From Paraphysomonas bandaiensis (taxonomy: Eukaryota > Chrysophyceae), in contig CBFFRP010000066.1 of assembly GCA_965644295.1 (NCBI GenBank), forward strand, positions 372,001 to 436,000: a stretch of 64,000 bases of DNA. Reading direction: 5' to 3'. A program made the position numbers and the translations under genes. Under the pieces are notes generated by a model. It made no database searches and was not told the DNA's origin. It saw nothing but the letters and a program-made list of their open reading frames with translations. Each line of letters starts with the position of its first letter. Position 1 is the stretch's first letter. Positions 1 to 13,100 of this stretch are shown here, piece by piece.

Positions 1-1061
1 GTGAGATATGTTAAAGGAGGCGATAGCTGCACGATCACAGGATAGCAGTCGGGAAGAAGATACACAGAATAAATACAAAAACAATCACCGTAGCTTAGGA
101 TCACTGGGGTCACAGCTAATTCCGTGTCTAACCCACAGCGCCACATATTCACTGAAGAGTCTCCACCAACTTCAAATCCTTGAACTAAAGCCGTATAATG
201 AGAATGTTCTACTCCTTTCGCCTCGGAGGCTATGATAACATGGTCTCTCCACTGAATTCGCTGCTCCGATTTGCTCTTTTGGTTAGCAAGCACAAGACGG
301 AAAGGCAAAGAATCATTAATGACTGCAGTGTTTTCTGTTGTATTGTTACCGACCCTGCTATTTATCATTGACAAATAATTTGACAAATTGGGATTGCAAA
401 TATGCGTCTCAGAACCTCCAGAAGAATATCTCCACGTGTGCAGTGACTTAAGATCCATTTTCATGTAATACTCGAAGTTACGAACGTCATCAGTGTGATC
501 TGATAACTCTTGATAGCACTTAACAAGTGTTCGTATGCGTCTATTAGGAATGTAACTGCTAGGAGAGCATGGGAGTGCAAACACATCATACAGGGACCTA
601 TGGCTCTTGGTCGCAATACGAGAAGCTGACATGTTCGGATTGACAAAGCATGGGGTTGTATAATCAAAAGTGGATTCGGATTCTACACATGCATATATCC
701 ATATAGTGAACGACTCTGTTAGAAATGCAGCAGAACACAAACTCAAAATTCAGTTACCTGAAGTCGATCGAAGTTCACCCTTCAACTTCATCTCTTCATC
801 TATTGACTTTCTCACTGCTATTCTCTCTTCGCGCAGCTGCTCCTCCCTTCGGCGCAATGACATCTTCTCTTCGCGCAGCTGCTTCTTCTCTTCGTATAAA
901 TATTCAAGTTTACGGCTCCAAAATTGTTTGTCGTCGTCGGCTAGTGCTTTGGCTTCAGTATCTTCAATAGAAGACTCCACCCTTCGAATCTGTTCATTAA
1001 CTTGGTTGATTTCAGTCTCAACACGGTCTATTGCTGCATTGATATCATCGATATCACTCAT
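1..1061 (-). CDS. Coiled-coil protein with PD-(D/E)XK-like domain (partial, runs off window edge)
   Basis: Two exons: 1061..758 and 682..1 (truncated by the window edge), with a 75-bp GT..AG intron at 683..757; the split codon rejoins in frame. Start is ATG at 1061. Residues 1-101 are a charged, heptad-like coiled coil (runs such as LEYLYEEKKQLREEK). After about 140 residues of linker comes a stretch with D248 (WRDHVII), E255-x-K257 (SEAKG) and Q269 (ALVQG), followed by a beta-rich segment. That D..ExK..Q order is the signature of PD-(D/E)XK nuclease-like folds. In stramenopiles, coiled coil plus such a domain, often followed by a kinase-like domain, is a known build of Crinkler-type and related proteins. 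The exon structure is seen directly; the nuclease-like assignment is inference from few residues, and the C-terminus is missing. Confidence 0.7.
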
Positions 1062-1537
1062 CTTAAATACAGTGATAACTAAGTGATGTCGCTCCTTGTG
1101 GTTGCTGGCTGATAGTTATGCGGTATGGGAAGGAAGCGAAGGCGCTGAGGGGATTCAGACCAGATTCAAAAGAAGTGAGCAGTGAGTGAGCGAAGTTTGT
1201 TCTGCGAGCCAGTGCCGATCATGACACTCCGTTTTTTTGAAAATGATCCAAAGTGTGTTACTGGAAACCCCAATTTTTATTGGATCAAGAGGAAAACATC
1301 ATCAATAAAAACCACATTTTTCTCACAACAAACAGTGATGAAAGCCATAATATGGACATCAATTACACGCACTTCCATACTATAGAGCAGAGTACGTCCT
1401 CATAGATATTACATCGTATCATCTTATTATTCGGAAATAAATTGAAGCAAAAACCTTCTATAGTACCTACATACAACTACAGCTGGAATACACATAATTG
1501 TTGTCTCAATATTAGAGGCATCTTTGTAAGTTACATA
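1062..1537. other. Intergenic spacer, no gene recognised
   Basis: Upstream of the divergent-facing coiled-coil gene. A short open frame on + at 1182-1385 resembles nothing I know and lacks a strong start context. TATATA and CTCTCTCT stretches lie near 1540-1560. No RNA gene recognised. Confidence 0.4.
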
Positions 1538-1759
1538 CTATATATAGGTATCTCTCTCTCTATCATATAGAGTTATACGTACAGAGAGCAGAAGGAAATG
1601 GAAAAGATTTCTTTCATCTCTCTCAATGCATTCAATCCTTCTCTCTTCCATCTCTTCCTTGTGCAGTTCGATGAGACGATTGTTCGGATCTCCAGCAGCA
1701 CCGTTACTTCCAAGAGTATCAATGACAAAATCTAGTATCTTTTGGCGTTTTGTACCCAA
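1538..1759 (-). CDS. Possible C-terminal exon of the DUF6818-like gene
   Basis: Open frame of 73 codons on the minus strand with no ATG of its own (it opens at TTG), rich in E/R/K (for example LHKEEMEERRIE, residues 30-41). It lies 270-490 bp downstream of the two recognised exons of the DUF6818-like gene on the same strand. A charged helical tail after the DNA-binding-like domain is usual in that family, so this could be its last exon. I could not find a splice path that joins it without a stop, so the linkage is inference; an unrelated open stretch is possible. Confidence 0.25.
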   Translation of the reverse strand: MGTKRQKILDFVIDTLGSNGAAGDPNNRLIELHKEEMEERRIECIERDERNLFHFLLLSVRITLYDRERDTYI

Positions 1760-2032
1760 GAAAGAGGGTGAAGGGAACGAACCACACGTGAACTGTGACC
1801 ACTGTTCATAATTACGCTTCCACCAGGTGGTGGAACCAGTCCCCCTGCTGCAATACTGCTCAGTTCTTGGTCACAATATCCTGCTCGTTGAGTGCTGAGT
1901 GCAATGAGGGATATTATAAAAGGTGTGTCTCCTAACTCCTTATGACGAAGTGAGGCTACTCGTCGAGTTGAGTATGATCACCTTAAATAATTCATTATTT
2001 TTATAGCATATATTGATTGCAAGCAGCAGTAC

Positions 2033-2313
2033 CTGTGGGCTTTTTCTTGTTTCTTAAACCTTTGAACTTATTTCTCAGGGACTCCATGCCCCGTGAAAGC
2101 TCAAGTGGGAGTTGGCGATTGTACTCCAACGTCAGGTCCTCCCATCCGTCTGAAGTATAATGGATCACATAATGTAGTATGTTGTTGCACATGCTTACCC
2201 ATGCCCAGAGGCAGTCTCTCTTCTACAAGAGACAGCAGAGTGTCCAATTCCAGGTGGGTGTAGGTCCGCCCTCGTCCCTCCCTCTTTTTTGGTGTAGAGC
2301 TCTTCGTAGGCAT
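2033..2313 (-). CDS. DUF6818-like (Myb/SANT-type) protein, N-terminal exons
   Basis: Exon 1 is 2313..2199 (ATG start, MPTKSSTPKKREG...) and exon 2 is 2149..2033, separated by a 49-bp GTAAGC..CAG intron that rejoins in frame as GM-D-GWED. The product has the signature of the domain common in oomycete and other stramenopile genomes that I recall as DUF6818: an aromatic/acidic helix TYTHLELDTLLSLVEERLPL, then WEDLTLEYN, then MESLRNKFKGLRNKKKPTG. The family is thought to bind DNA and may derive from transposons. The frame reaches a GTACTG donor after KKPTG. The continuation meets a stop soon after the likely acceptor, so the 3' end is either incompletely modelled or broken. An upstream in-frame TTG would add four residues; I prefer the ATG. 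Confidence 0.55.
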
Positions 2314-2346
2314 GCTGGCTTCCAAACTATTGTGATATATAGTACA

Positions 2347-5300
2347 CTATACTTTAAGGCACTGTTCTGAGTGGTGATGTTGCGGTGCAAAAAGTTTCAT
2401 TTTTGGAGGTCCACGTTGGAACAAACGCCCGGATTTTAGAAATTTGTTCCACCCTTTGCTCCACCTTTTGTTTTTTCGGATGTTGCATTTTTGGAAGTCC
2501 TCCATTCTCTCCCTTTCAGATGTCATGGAAACCATCCCTTTCTGCTCGACACCGAGTGTTGGTGCCTGTTTTTGTTTCGTATAGGCGACCCGAAGGAATG
2601 TGAAACTATAACGATCACGCATGCGTTAAAGTTAGCTTGAGTTCGTCTCTTCTTGTATCTTGAAGCTTAGAGCATATTTCATTAACCATAAATTTTCATT
2701 CATTCATCAAGCTCATACAATATGACTGTCTATACTCCACTAATGCATATACTGCACGCCTATGCTCCACAATCATATACTGTTGTGTGCTGCAGTATGA
2801 TACGACATATGTTGTTCAATTGAAGCTGTCCAAAAGCTAGTCCTCCCCTGCTAATATTCCAACATCTCAAGCTACTGTTAATTAATGCAATACATTACTT
2901 GCCCATTTCTGTAGTTATCATAGCAATCGTAGTACATAGTACATACCTCCCTTCCCAGCTCCTTGTCTGGCTTGATATTCCATTTTGAATATAGGCTCTC
3001 CTTGAAACTTTCATACAAAAACACCATCACTTTACAAAGAGACAGTATCCATGTTCAAGGATGTATATATGTGTATATTATAGTATGTAGAACACCATAC
3101 ATATTCTACTGTACACATCTCGCATCGTATTATCATCATACACCGTATAGTGGTATACCTTATGCCCCATATCCACACTGTGTCAAAATAGTGTAGGCTC
3201 GCCATCATAGCTATTCATAAATCAATATATAGCTGTCATGGCATTGGCTGAGCCTTCTCCACTATAGTATTAGAGCTATATATACGTACTCTGCGTTGTT
3301 AGTTCCTAGCAGTACACTAGGACCCGCCCTCAACGTGGTATATCGTCGTATACTGATACCATACTGTAACAAGCTGCCAACTACACTTTATATGACAAAT
3401 ATCCTGCAGGGTCAGTCAACAATATATTGGAATGCAATATATTGCAATTATTTAGTTTTGCTTGCTACAATATATTGATTATATTATAATGTTAGCAAAA
3501 TTTGGCCTCTCAATATATTGAAATATATTGATATATATTGCTCATGCTAGTGTGTACTTGATTAATCATAAACTACTCTTTATAATCACATAACCCATCT
3601 ACTATTATAACATTGAGCAGTTATGATAACTACCTGCAACGAAGAACGCTATTCATGTTCAATATTAGAAATCGTACTGGCTCTCTGCCAAGTTATTCAC
3701 CAAATAGCCAAATAGTAAACTCCAAACTGCTGCTTAAATTGATGCTGTCATCCTCATACAAATATGTTTTTCTTATAATCTGTTATAGAAAGCCAGTCTA
3801 AACAGTCAATAAGCAAGATGCCAGTAATATGAATGCCATATCCGCTCAAACTAGTTGCTGCATTGTTATTGGGTTTTCATCATTATGTTGCAACCTCTAT
3901 TAACTAGTTACTACACCGATCCAGCTCATTTCTTCTTCTTAGCGCCCAATATATATCAATATATTGCAATATATTTAATATTTTTTTGCTGACAATATAC
4001 TACAATCACTATACACATCATGATGTTTACCTTAAGAGAGTATGATAGAGTGATCTTCTTTCCTTCCTGATACAGTAATTACCCTCCTGTACACTGATAT
4101 GACTCACCCCTTCACTCCAAGTGCCTCTATCTTCATACAGAAGCCTTCACCGGATCATATACACACATATGCATACATATGCACTCTATGACATATATCT
4201 TGAATATAAGATGCTTAACTCCAACCTATCCACCTTATCATAGACACACATCTTCACTAAGCTGAACGATATACTGAAACTAAGCATCTAGACACGCTCT
4301 AGTGTCTGTATGTCCGGAGGCCGATGCATAACGCCCCATGAGCTTACTTCCAGCTCAGCGACATAGATAGTCTTCATTATCTTGTTGGAATTCTATATAG
4401 AATCGGGCTCCGAGTCACAATCATGTGTTAAAGCATCTACTAAGCTCTCTGTATCAGAATATTCACACATGTTGAGTACAGATACGGTTTAAGTAATAGT
4501 GGTATAACATATGGAGCGTTACGTATATTATATATGGAGTGATATGTGCATCAAAACTGCTAACCAGAAAATGATTTCCCCACCAAACTGAAATCGGAGT
4601 TTTGCTGTTTTGTTTACCCCAAAATGCTTACTAGGTAGCAGAAAATGATCCAAGATATAGATGAGCTTTATCGGACTGCTCTTTGTCTGCTCCTCTATGC
4701 AGTGAACCAGAGATACATGGACTAGGACATAACAGGTGTAATGTTTTTGCTCAGAATAGCAGTAGTCTGTGATATATTTTTCTATTGCTGACAGTGTACA
4801 TATATCGGATGATGCTATAATATACGAAGGTATTCAGTTGAGAGATAGGACTAAGCTCTTTTCACCAATAACTAGTTTATAAATAATAATAAAATAGTCT
4901 ATAAATGATAAAATTATCTTAATGGAGATACCGATCTAGAAGCAACAATAAACGTTTTTAGATTTTATAGTTGACTGCAGGAGATGCCACTCGTATAGGG
5001 CAGTCACTGAATCTGCGTGCGATCTATATGGTCAGCGAAGTTGATGAGCGGGCGGGTGACCAGAATCAGGGCAAAATTTTGGTGTTCTATGTGGTGTGCC
5101 GGCGGGCCTACACTATGGCCGCACTTTCGGAATGGGGAAGAGCCCATCGTACTCAGAATCCCATGCTTCTTCGACCGACCAGAATGAAATATAGTTTTGT
5201 ATGAGAATGAACAAGAATGTTGGTCTTAGCAAGTTTTCTATTATGCATTGCTGCATTGCTGCTCCTTGAACTGAAAGGTGTACTGACGATGATGTTACAA

Positions 5301-5791
5301 TGGCACATTCAGGACAGCGCTCAACAAGTCTTTAAACTTCATATTGGTGTAATTGGGATGCTTGAACGGTAGCTCTTCGTTTTTGAATACTGCATCCGAA
5401 GTGCATGTAGCACAGGGCACGGGAACAATAGTATTGAAAGCCAGGTTCCAAATAAAGTGAACTAGTTTTGTGTCGAAAAGGTGAAACCAACTCTTAGCTA
5501 TAAGTGTGCAACAACGCAAGTTTAAGGTTTACGTGTAGAGCAAGGGAAACAAGAGGAGTGTAATGTCAATTCAAACATTCCCTACTTCTTAGCTAGAACT
5601 GTTGCTATACAAGTGCATAACACAACGGCATATTTTGATGAATTCATATAACCACTACTACTCTCCAGCACTATAGTACGATTGAAAAAAAAGTAATGAC
5701 AAAGCTTTCTTACTTATATCATCTCAAACATAATGCATAAAGAGCAACAGGCACCAAGATGCTATCTAGCCAACACCGCATAAGTATCCAT
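2347..5791. other. AT-rich intergenic region, no confident gene
   Basis: About 3.4 kb without a convincing gene. Open stretches at 2347-2622 (-), 4971-5204 (+) and 5295-5519 (-, 74 codons, with a CATC motif and a stop 500 bp downstream of the eL20 stop) show no family I recognise and no clear splice partners. Codon composition at 4971-5204 is more GC-rich than the surroundings, so a decayed gene fragment is possible. A cluster of AT palindromes lies at 3420-3966. Confidence 0.4.
3420..3966. repeat. Cluster of CAATATATTG palindromes
   Basis: Five exact copies of the 10-bp palindrome CAATATATTG, starting at 3420, 3435, 3468, 3511 and 3957, plus several near copies (AAATATATTG, ATATATATTG, GCAATATATT). 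It lies in non-coding AT-rich DNA. Function unknown. Confidence 0.75.
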
Positions 5792-6571
5792 CTAATTGAA
5801 GTGAGTGGAAGGTCTGGAAGCCAGGTACTTGGATCGGAGCTGCTTGGTGGTAGGGCGAACGACTCTGTGGGGAAGAGGGTACTTGAGCTTGGAGTCGTGG
5901 AACTGGGTGGTAGTCACACGCTTGCAGTCAGATGACTTGACGGTGGCAGTGCGAATGATCTGAATAGACTGGAAGCGAGAGCGGTGGCGACCAGCCATAT
6001 CGTTGTCTGTAATGAATGCCATTAGAAATACAAAACACTGACATATATGAGGAAACACAATAAATGAAATAACTCACAGAGAGTGTCGATAGCAGCGTTG
6101 AGGCTAACATCTCTGTACTCGCGATACATATTATGTGTGCCGCTTCTGGAGTTGTACTTGATCCAAATACCGTAGTTCTTGACGTAGTTAGTGTTCTTCT
6201 CAGTAATCTACAGCAAATAAATATTAACATATCATTTCAATCGATTATATAAGTATAGGTAACAGTATATATATATGTACAGGGAGAGTATATGTATGCA
6301 TGTATGTGTGAGGGCCTCTCTACTCACCTCATTCACATCAAGAATCTCTCCAGTAGTCTTCTTCATCTTACGCATCTGATGCATGAAGTACCAGAAGCGT
6401 GACTTAGCATTCACTTCATTAGGAGCAAAGAGTTTCATGCGATAAATCTGAGGAGATTCATCATTGGGAGTAGGGGCCTTGCGGCCGACTACTTGGAACA
6501 GGCGCATCTGGAGAATAACAGGATTAACCTAGACTCACAATAGGGGTTGTTTATATTACCTTAGTTGGCAT
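5792..6571 (-). CDS. RPL18A: 60S ribosomal protein eL20 (L18a)
   Basis: Four coding exons: 6571..6560, 6507..6328, 6207..6078, 6006..5792. All three introns (52, 120, 71 bp) are GT..AG and keep frame, giving 178 aa, the usual size for the family. Conserved blocks are unmistakable: [51 protein letters not shown] and KYPLPHRV, ending in RPSTHFN, close to the yeast and human C-terminus. eL20 is a structural protein of the large cytosolic ribosomal subunit. The first exon encodes only MPTK. A start at the ATG opening exon 2 (6507) is possible, but the tiny exon has a good GTAATA donor and fits the usual N-terminal length. No neighbour suggests co-regulation. Confidence 0.95.
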
Positions 6572-6830
6572 GGCTACAGTAGAAAGCTAATATGTCAATA
6601 TGCTAATAGAAGCAGTTTAATTACAGTGTTGGTGTTGGAGTATATGTATATGGTACTACCACTATACACCAGTACCTCTACCCATCCATAGAGTAGAATA
6701 TCTTGTAGAGATACGTGGTTTCAGTTTTGTGGGAAAAGAAGGGTGTATAGAAAATATAGTGGAGGGTAGTGGAAAAAGAAATACTTTGAAATACATTTGT
6801 ATACGACCGTATAAGATGAAGACAGATGTT

Positions 6831-6980
6831 ATGTATGTATGTACGTATGTACGTATGTATGTATGTATGTATGTATGTATGTATGTATGTATGTATGTAT
6901 GTATGTATGTATGTATGTATGTATGTATGTATGTATGTATGTATGTATGTATGTATGTATGTATGTATGTATGTATGTGT
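6831..6980. repeat. (GTAT)n tetranucleotide microsatellite
   Basis: About 150 bp of nearly perfect GTAT repeats with two GTAC interruptions at the left end. It ends 128 bp before the ATG of the armadillo-type gene, so it sits in that gene's presumptive promoter or 5' UTR. Confidence 0.97.
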
Positions 6981-7107
6981 ATCATCATCTTAAGGGTTTG
7001 ACCACTACACTCGCTCAGTGTTACTCAGGGAAGCCACTTAATCCAACCTGATAACTTCACTTCACCATGTATGATATATTTGTTTTAATCGTTTATCATA
7101 ATCAAGT

Positions 7108-10100
7108 ATGAACGGAGCCTCTCAACGTCCCCCCACGTGGGTTCAAGAGATCGATAAGTGTACACTGAAAGTTAAGGATTCTAACGATCCAATTGATGAG
7201 AATGAGATTGAGAATTGGGTTAGTTCATTAGGGAATGGAGAGGTGATAGAGGATGTAGTGATGAGCCCGTGTGGGTCGAGTAATGGGGAGATGGAGAGGT
7301 CTACTAATAGCACTCTATCAAACACACGAACGAGTGAGTGTATATGACTGTATGTGTATGAGTGTATATATGTATGTATGAGTGTGTTTATGAGTGTATA
7401 TATGAGTGTGTGTGTAGGAGTGTATATGTGTATATACATATAGAGGTGTATATACTTGTGTATATGTACGTGTGTAGAGGTAGAAAGGTAGATATGCAAT
7501 GTACCCCTTCAAGATACATGCCGTTTATTGTATCTTACATACTATGTTATATACAGAACGAGTGGAGTCAATCGAAGTTATTAACAGCATTGAAGACAGT
7601 ACGGACACGGCTTCCCCACGAGTGAGACGTGTTTCTTCAAGTGCACCAATATTCGACGGATCATTCTCAGCGACCTCATGGAAGACTTCTACTACAGAGC
7701 TTACAACATCTACATATAATACCTCATTACAAGATATAGAACAACAACGCACTCATAATCAGTATATCACTACACTCGACAGACAAGATCTTAAAGTATC
7801 AGAGTCCATTGTTACCTCTCTCACACCTGATATGAAATCTGTCATATCGTTAAGCTTTGAGGGAATGATATCAACCTTTCAAGGGTGTGATATACTCAAT
7901 CAGGAACAGTCAGTTAATGACAATGAAAACGCGGATATGTTGAGCTGTGCCCTTGACAGTGCCATCAGTTTTATCATGACTAACCCACAGAAGGTATATA
8001 TGTTTTCTATTGCCGTTAGCAGTGACAGTAGCTCTGGGCGATATATAAACTTGATCTGTGCATCATCTGCTGGTTTGATACAGTCTGTTGAGATTGCCCT
8101 CCGTGTTCTGTATTTCATTTACCTTGCATTGAATGACACAGCCGTAGTCGTGGCGCTGAAGCCCTCGCTTGAGCACGATCTTGTAGGTGCCTGTCAGGTG
8201 ATCCAGAGAGCTATAATCATCCATAACTCAGACTGTCAAGTGCTTGACCTATGCCTAGTACTGATATGTATTCTCTCTTCAAGCGCCGATTATCGGGCAT
8301 ATTTCTCGCAGCCTTTAGTTGTAGAAAGTATTGTTGCAGCTGCTTCTAACGTCTCCAACGAAGTACGGGTTGCGGAACTAGTATGTAAGGCGATGTGCAT
8401 TTTGGCGACAGGCCAGTCGGATCGGTCTGTATGGGTTGCATCAGGGGCGTTTGTTTGTCTGGAGAATATGCTCTCACTGTATATCTCCAGCGAGGTTGTA
8501 GAATGGATATGTCGAGCATTGTACAGTCTCACCGAGGATTGCCCAGACAGCAAGGTGGCTCTGGTGGAAACGGCTTTGCCAAACCTGCTCGTAGATGCGA
8601 TAAGCAACCATCGTGTACATACACCAGCTACCTTATCCTGGGGGTGTAGGTGTATTGGTAGTATGGCTTTCCAGTGTTCCGCATGTAGCATACTCTTTGC
8701 GGATGCAATACCGCTATTAGTGGATGTGTTAGAGCAATACGGGCTCGGGGATGAGGTGGTAGCGGAGAGTGGGTGTTTTGCACTCTCATGTTTGGGCCAC
8801 CCTGTTTCACAGAACCAAGACATAATGAAGCGGTGTGGTGTGGCAGATGCTCTTCTCATGGTTCTACGACTACATAATCTATCTATAGACGTTGTTCGAG
8901 AGTGTTGCATTGCTATACGTAATATGTGCCTTGGCAATGATAATTGTCAAGAGTTCATCGGTATGTCCACAGATACCTGTCAGATTCTCATCGAAGCAAT
9001 TTTAGAGCTTCATCAGAAGAAAAAACAGAACAAAAAAATTAAGCAGATTCCTGAATTGCTGCGCTGGATATGGTATGCTATATGCGGCCTATCGCTGCAC
9101 CAGGGTAATAGATTCTGTCTGCTCTCAAGTGGAGTAGGCTCCGTAGTGGTGAAAACTCTCAAGTCAGCATGGTCAGACAGTGGCATGTACCGTTGGGTCT
9201 TCAATTTTTTGGTAAACTTTTCGACGCAAAATGATATGCACTTCAATCAACTGAGCACGTTTGGTGTATGCATTCCTCTTGCCTCTACTTTGAACGACGT
9301 TATGGCAGATGCTGACGCTGTTAATGAAGGATGTCTAGCATTGGGGCGCCTTGCTTCTGATTCTGAGAACAGATTATCACTGGGTGAAAATAAAGCGTGC
9401 GAAGTTGTGATTCAGGCTACGAATCGGCATGAGGATAATATGCGGGTCATTGGAAGTGCCCTTCTAGCTGTCGTAAATCTTTGTGTAGAATCAGAGAGGA
9501 ATATGAAGAAATTTGTGTCGTGTGGAGTATGCAAAGTGATTCCTCGTGTGATGTCTCGTCACAGCTCAGCCAGTGTTCCCATTGCAATGTGGGGATGCAA
9601 AGCCATATCTCTCCTTGGAGACTTCAGGAAAAGTTCTGTCAGTCTATGTTCTAGTGGCGCATGTGGTGCAGTTCTGATGGCATTCAACACACACACAGAG
9701 AATATTAGAGTGATTGGTAACATATGCTTGGCAATTGAAAGCCTTTCTTTTAATCAGAAGAATGCTGAGGTTATGCGAGTCTCTGGAGTGTGTGAGATGA
9801 TGGCCAACATCGCCATTGTTCTTCTACAGCATGATGGTGAAACAAGCGCGATTGTATCGTGTTTGAGCGGCATTCGAAATATGCTGATAGAGCCCGAGTC
9901 CAGGTCCGTGTATGGCGGCCTTGGTGCAGGAGAAGTGGTGTGTAAAATCACGAATTCTCATATAGAAAATTGTACTATAGTAACACGTGCATTCGGAATA
10001 GTATGCTCCTTGGTTGACCATAGTGTTTCCAACTTAATTCGAATGGGGAAAAGCTGTGTATGTGAGTGCGTGGCACTTGCTTTGACAACACATTCCAACG

Positions 10101-13100
10101 ACGCTGATGTTGTTGTTGCTGTGTCCTCCGTGATTTGCTCATTAATGGGTCAAGGTTTGGTAGAAGACAGGAAAAGCTTTCTAGAAAAGAGTGACATGCT
10201 AACATACGTAATGCCGATGTATACTATTTTTTGTGGAAATTCCACAGGTGAAATTTTGGCTACAACATTACATGCGCACTTCACGGTAGACCTAGGATGC
10301 CAGGCCGTGACGTCAGTTGTGATGGCAGTGCACGCACTTGTATATATTCACTGCCAATACTCCAGGAGCAATGCAAAGTGTATGGATGAATACCAAAATT
10401 CGCATAAGGTAGAGCAGACGACTGAGGAAAACTCCCTCGACTTCGAAAATGAGAACAATTCAATAATTCACACACTCTTCGGAAACAAAATATACGATTC
10501 CCTTTGTGCCCTTTTAAACCTGTACTGTTTAGATGATGATGAAATAATGCAGTGGACTCTCCGCACTATTAGCCTTCTCTGCGAATGCAGTGTCAGCTAC
10601 AAGAGGGAGTTTGGCCAGGGCGGAGCTTGTGAAGCAGTCTTCGCTGTACTGAAAGCTTACGAGAAAAACGAACTCATACAATTCTTGTCTCTTAGCGCCG
10701 TATTTTATCTGTCAAAGAACTGCTTTAACAATGCGTTGCGGTTTATTGCTCTAGGTGCCATTGATCAAATAGTCAAGGCTATCAATATTCACAAAGCTAG
10801 CGAGCGTGTCAATTGGGTGGCTACGCGTGCAATTGGAGGTGTTTCCGAAGGTCACAATATGGTTTCAACGTCTATTTATTTATCTCTTGTTTGTGTACTC
10901 AGCCGATATATCAGCAGTGAGCGCGTATGTATTGCTGGTTGTTGTGCGATATCTTCGATAGAATTAAATATAGATAATACTGAGGCACCGTTTACCTCAA
11001 CTGCATCGCAACTGTGCCGATGTGTCGCAAGCGCCCTCTCTCGACATGCCGCATCGGCTGATTTGAGCGAAGCTGCCGCATTGGCACTCTACCATCTCGG
11101 GTCACTTACTGATGCTGATGACCATAAAATTGATCGTAAAGTGATTCTTCGTACCATCGACTCTGTTGGGGCTTGCAAATATTTGGTCTACGCTATTTTG
11201 AGACATACTCATTCTATTAATGAACTAGTTATCTACAATGCAGTGCGGGCTATTCAGTGTCTGTCGACATGCTTCAACGATGCAGAGAAATGTGCTGTTG
11301 CAGAATTGCTTGTCAAATTTAGAAATGTCGGGGTTGGTGATGCAATTGTTTCTGCCGTACAGTGCCATATGGGCTCGTCTAGTATACTCTGCGTGAGTTT
11401 GGATGCATTGAGCAATCTTGCCGATGACAAGATGATACGGGCGAAACTTGGTAGCTCAAAAACTTGTGATATGGTGATTGACATACTGCACGCGTATCAA
11501 CAGAATGAACGCATCATCGAATCTGCGTGTCGACTAATAAGTGTTCTTTGTGACAATAACAAAAGCAACTCAAAGTACCTGAGTGAAGTTGGGGCCTGTG
11601 AGTTACTGGTCTGGTCCCTCGATACGTTTCGTGGAAATGTGATGATAGCGAAGTACGTATGTGCTGCTGTCGCCTTCCTCGCGGAGTTAAATGTGCAGGT
11701 GCGTGAACAGCTGGGAGCGTGTAACGGGTGCGAAGTTATTGGTCACTGCATGCAAAAATACGTTAAGGACAGAATTGTGGCCGAGTGCGGGTGTTTCGCT
11801 GTGGGAAACCTTGCGGAGGACAGTCCGAACAATATAACTAGCCTTGGTGACTGTGGTGCTTGTGGTGTGATTGTGGAAATGATGGAGTTTCATCAAGATA
11901 GCGAAATTGTGGCGTGGCGTGCATGTCGTGCATTAACCGTATGCGCGCCATATGTGTCTGCATCCATCAATAAAAGTCTTTCTACTCGTAGAATTCAAAA
12001 GGCAGTTATGGATATTGCACACAACTTTGAGAGTAGCTCCCTTGTTGCATTGTGGTCTAGCCGGGCTCTCAATTCTGTCGTATTAGATAGACCTCATCCG
12101 GCAGAGAACAGCATGTCTGAGCCGGGGGATAGGACTTGTGATGTTGTAATTCGCACTCTGGCTGCCCATATGAATACAAGGGTGGATATAGTCGAGGAGA
12201 CGATAACTTCTATTGTCAATATTTTGTCCGTTAATGCCCAGCGACTGGTATCTCTGGACGTCTGTGACTTACTACAGAGGGCACTAATCACTCACTATGA
12301 CCATGTGAATGTTATCCTTGCTTGTTTTAGAGCGATATGTGCTCTAGAAGAGTTTGGCGAAGCTGTTAGGGTCGCCAACATACCCAGGGCGGTTGTTGAG
12401 GCCATGAAGCGGCATATGAAGTCCAGTGAAAGTGTTTTGGAGTGGGGGTGCCTTGCTATTAGCAGCATGGTGGATAATCACAGAAATAAAGAAATAGTGG
12501 TTAGTAGTGGCGCCTGTGAAGTCGTGGTGGCCTCGCTGCAAAGAGGTACAGGAAGTGGGGATACGCTAGTCGCGGCGATGCTCCATAGATCTATTGGCAG
12601 TCAGTCATTGGCTTTGGCGGCATGCACAGCAGTGCATAAACTGGGTATGGACAACGATGCTAACCGAGAGCGTTTAGGGACACTCGGAGCATGTGAAGCA
12701 GTGACTAAAGTACTCCAGAAGTATGCGGACAGTGATGAAGTTGCAGGCGTCAGTTGTAGAGCAGTAGCTACCTTGTCTCAGAATGACGATAGAGAGAGTA
12801 CGATGAAATTAATCAATGCCGGAGTATGCAAGCTGGTAGTTTCGGTGTTGCAGTGCCATCACAGTTCCCGTTTAGTAGCCCTCTGGGGATGCAGGGCTGT
12901 GGACCAGCTATCTAATGGTCGTGAAACCGTGGCGGTTAAGATGAGTGGAAGTGGCGTGTGTGCTGCAGTAGTAGCATGTATGCAGGGACACCCCGACTCT
13001 GCAGATGTTATCACTGCTGGGTGTAAGGCAATACGAACTCTCTCTCGGTTCTCGAGGAATGTGCCGATTTTAGGTTCAGTGGGTGCATGTGATGTACTCG

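Noticed and set aside
6662-6988. Long HTYIHTYIHTYI open frame and its VCMYVCMY reverse
   Set aside because: Pure translation of the (GTAT)n microsatellite; not a gene. The same applies at 24,620-24,938.
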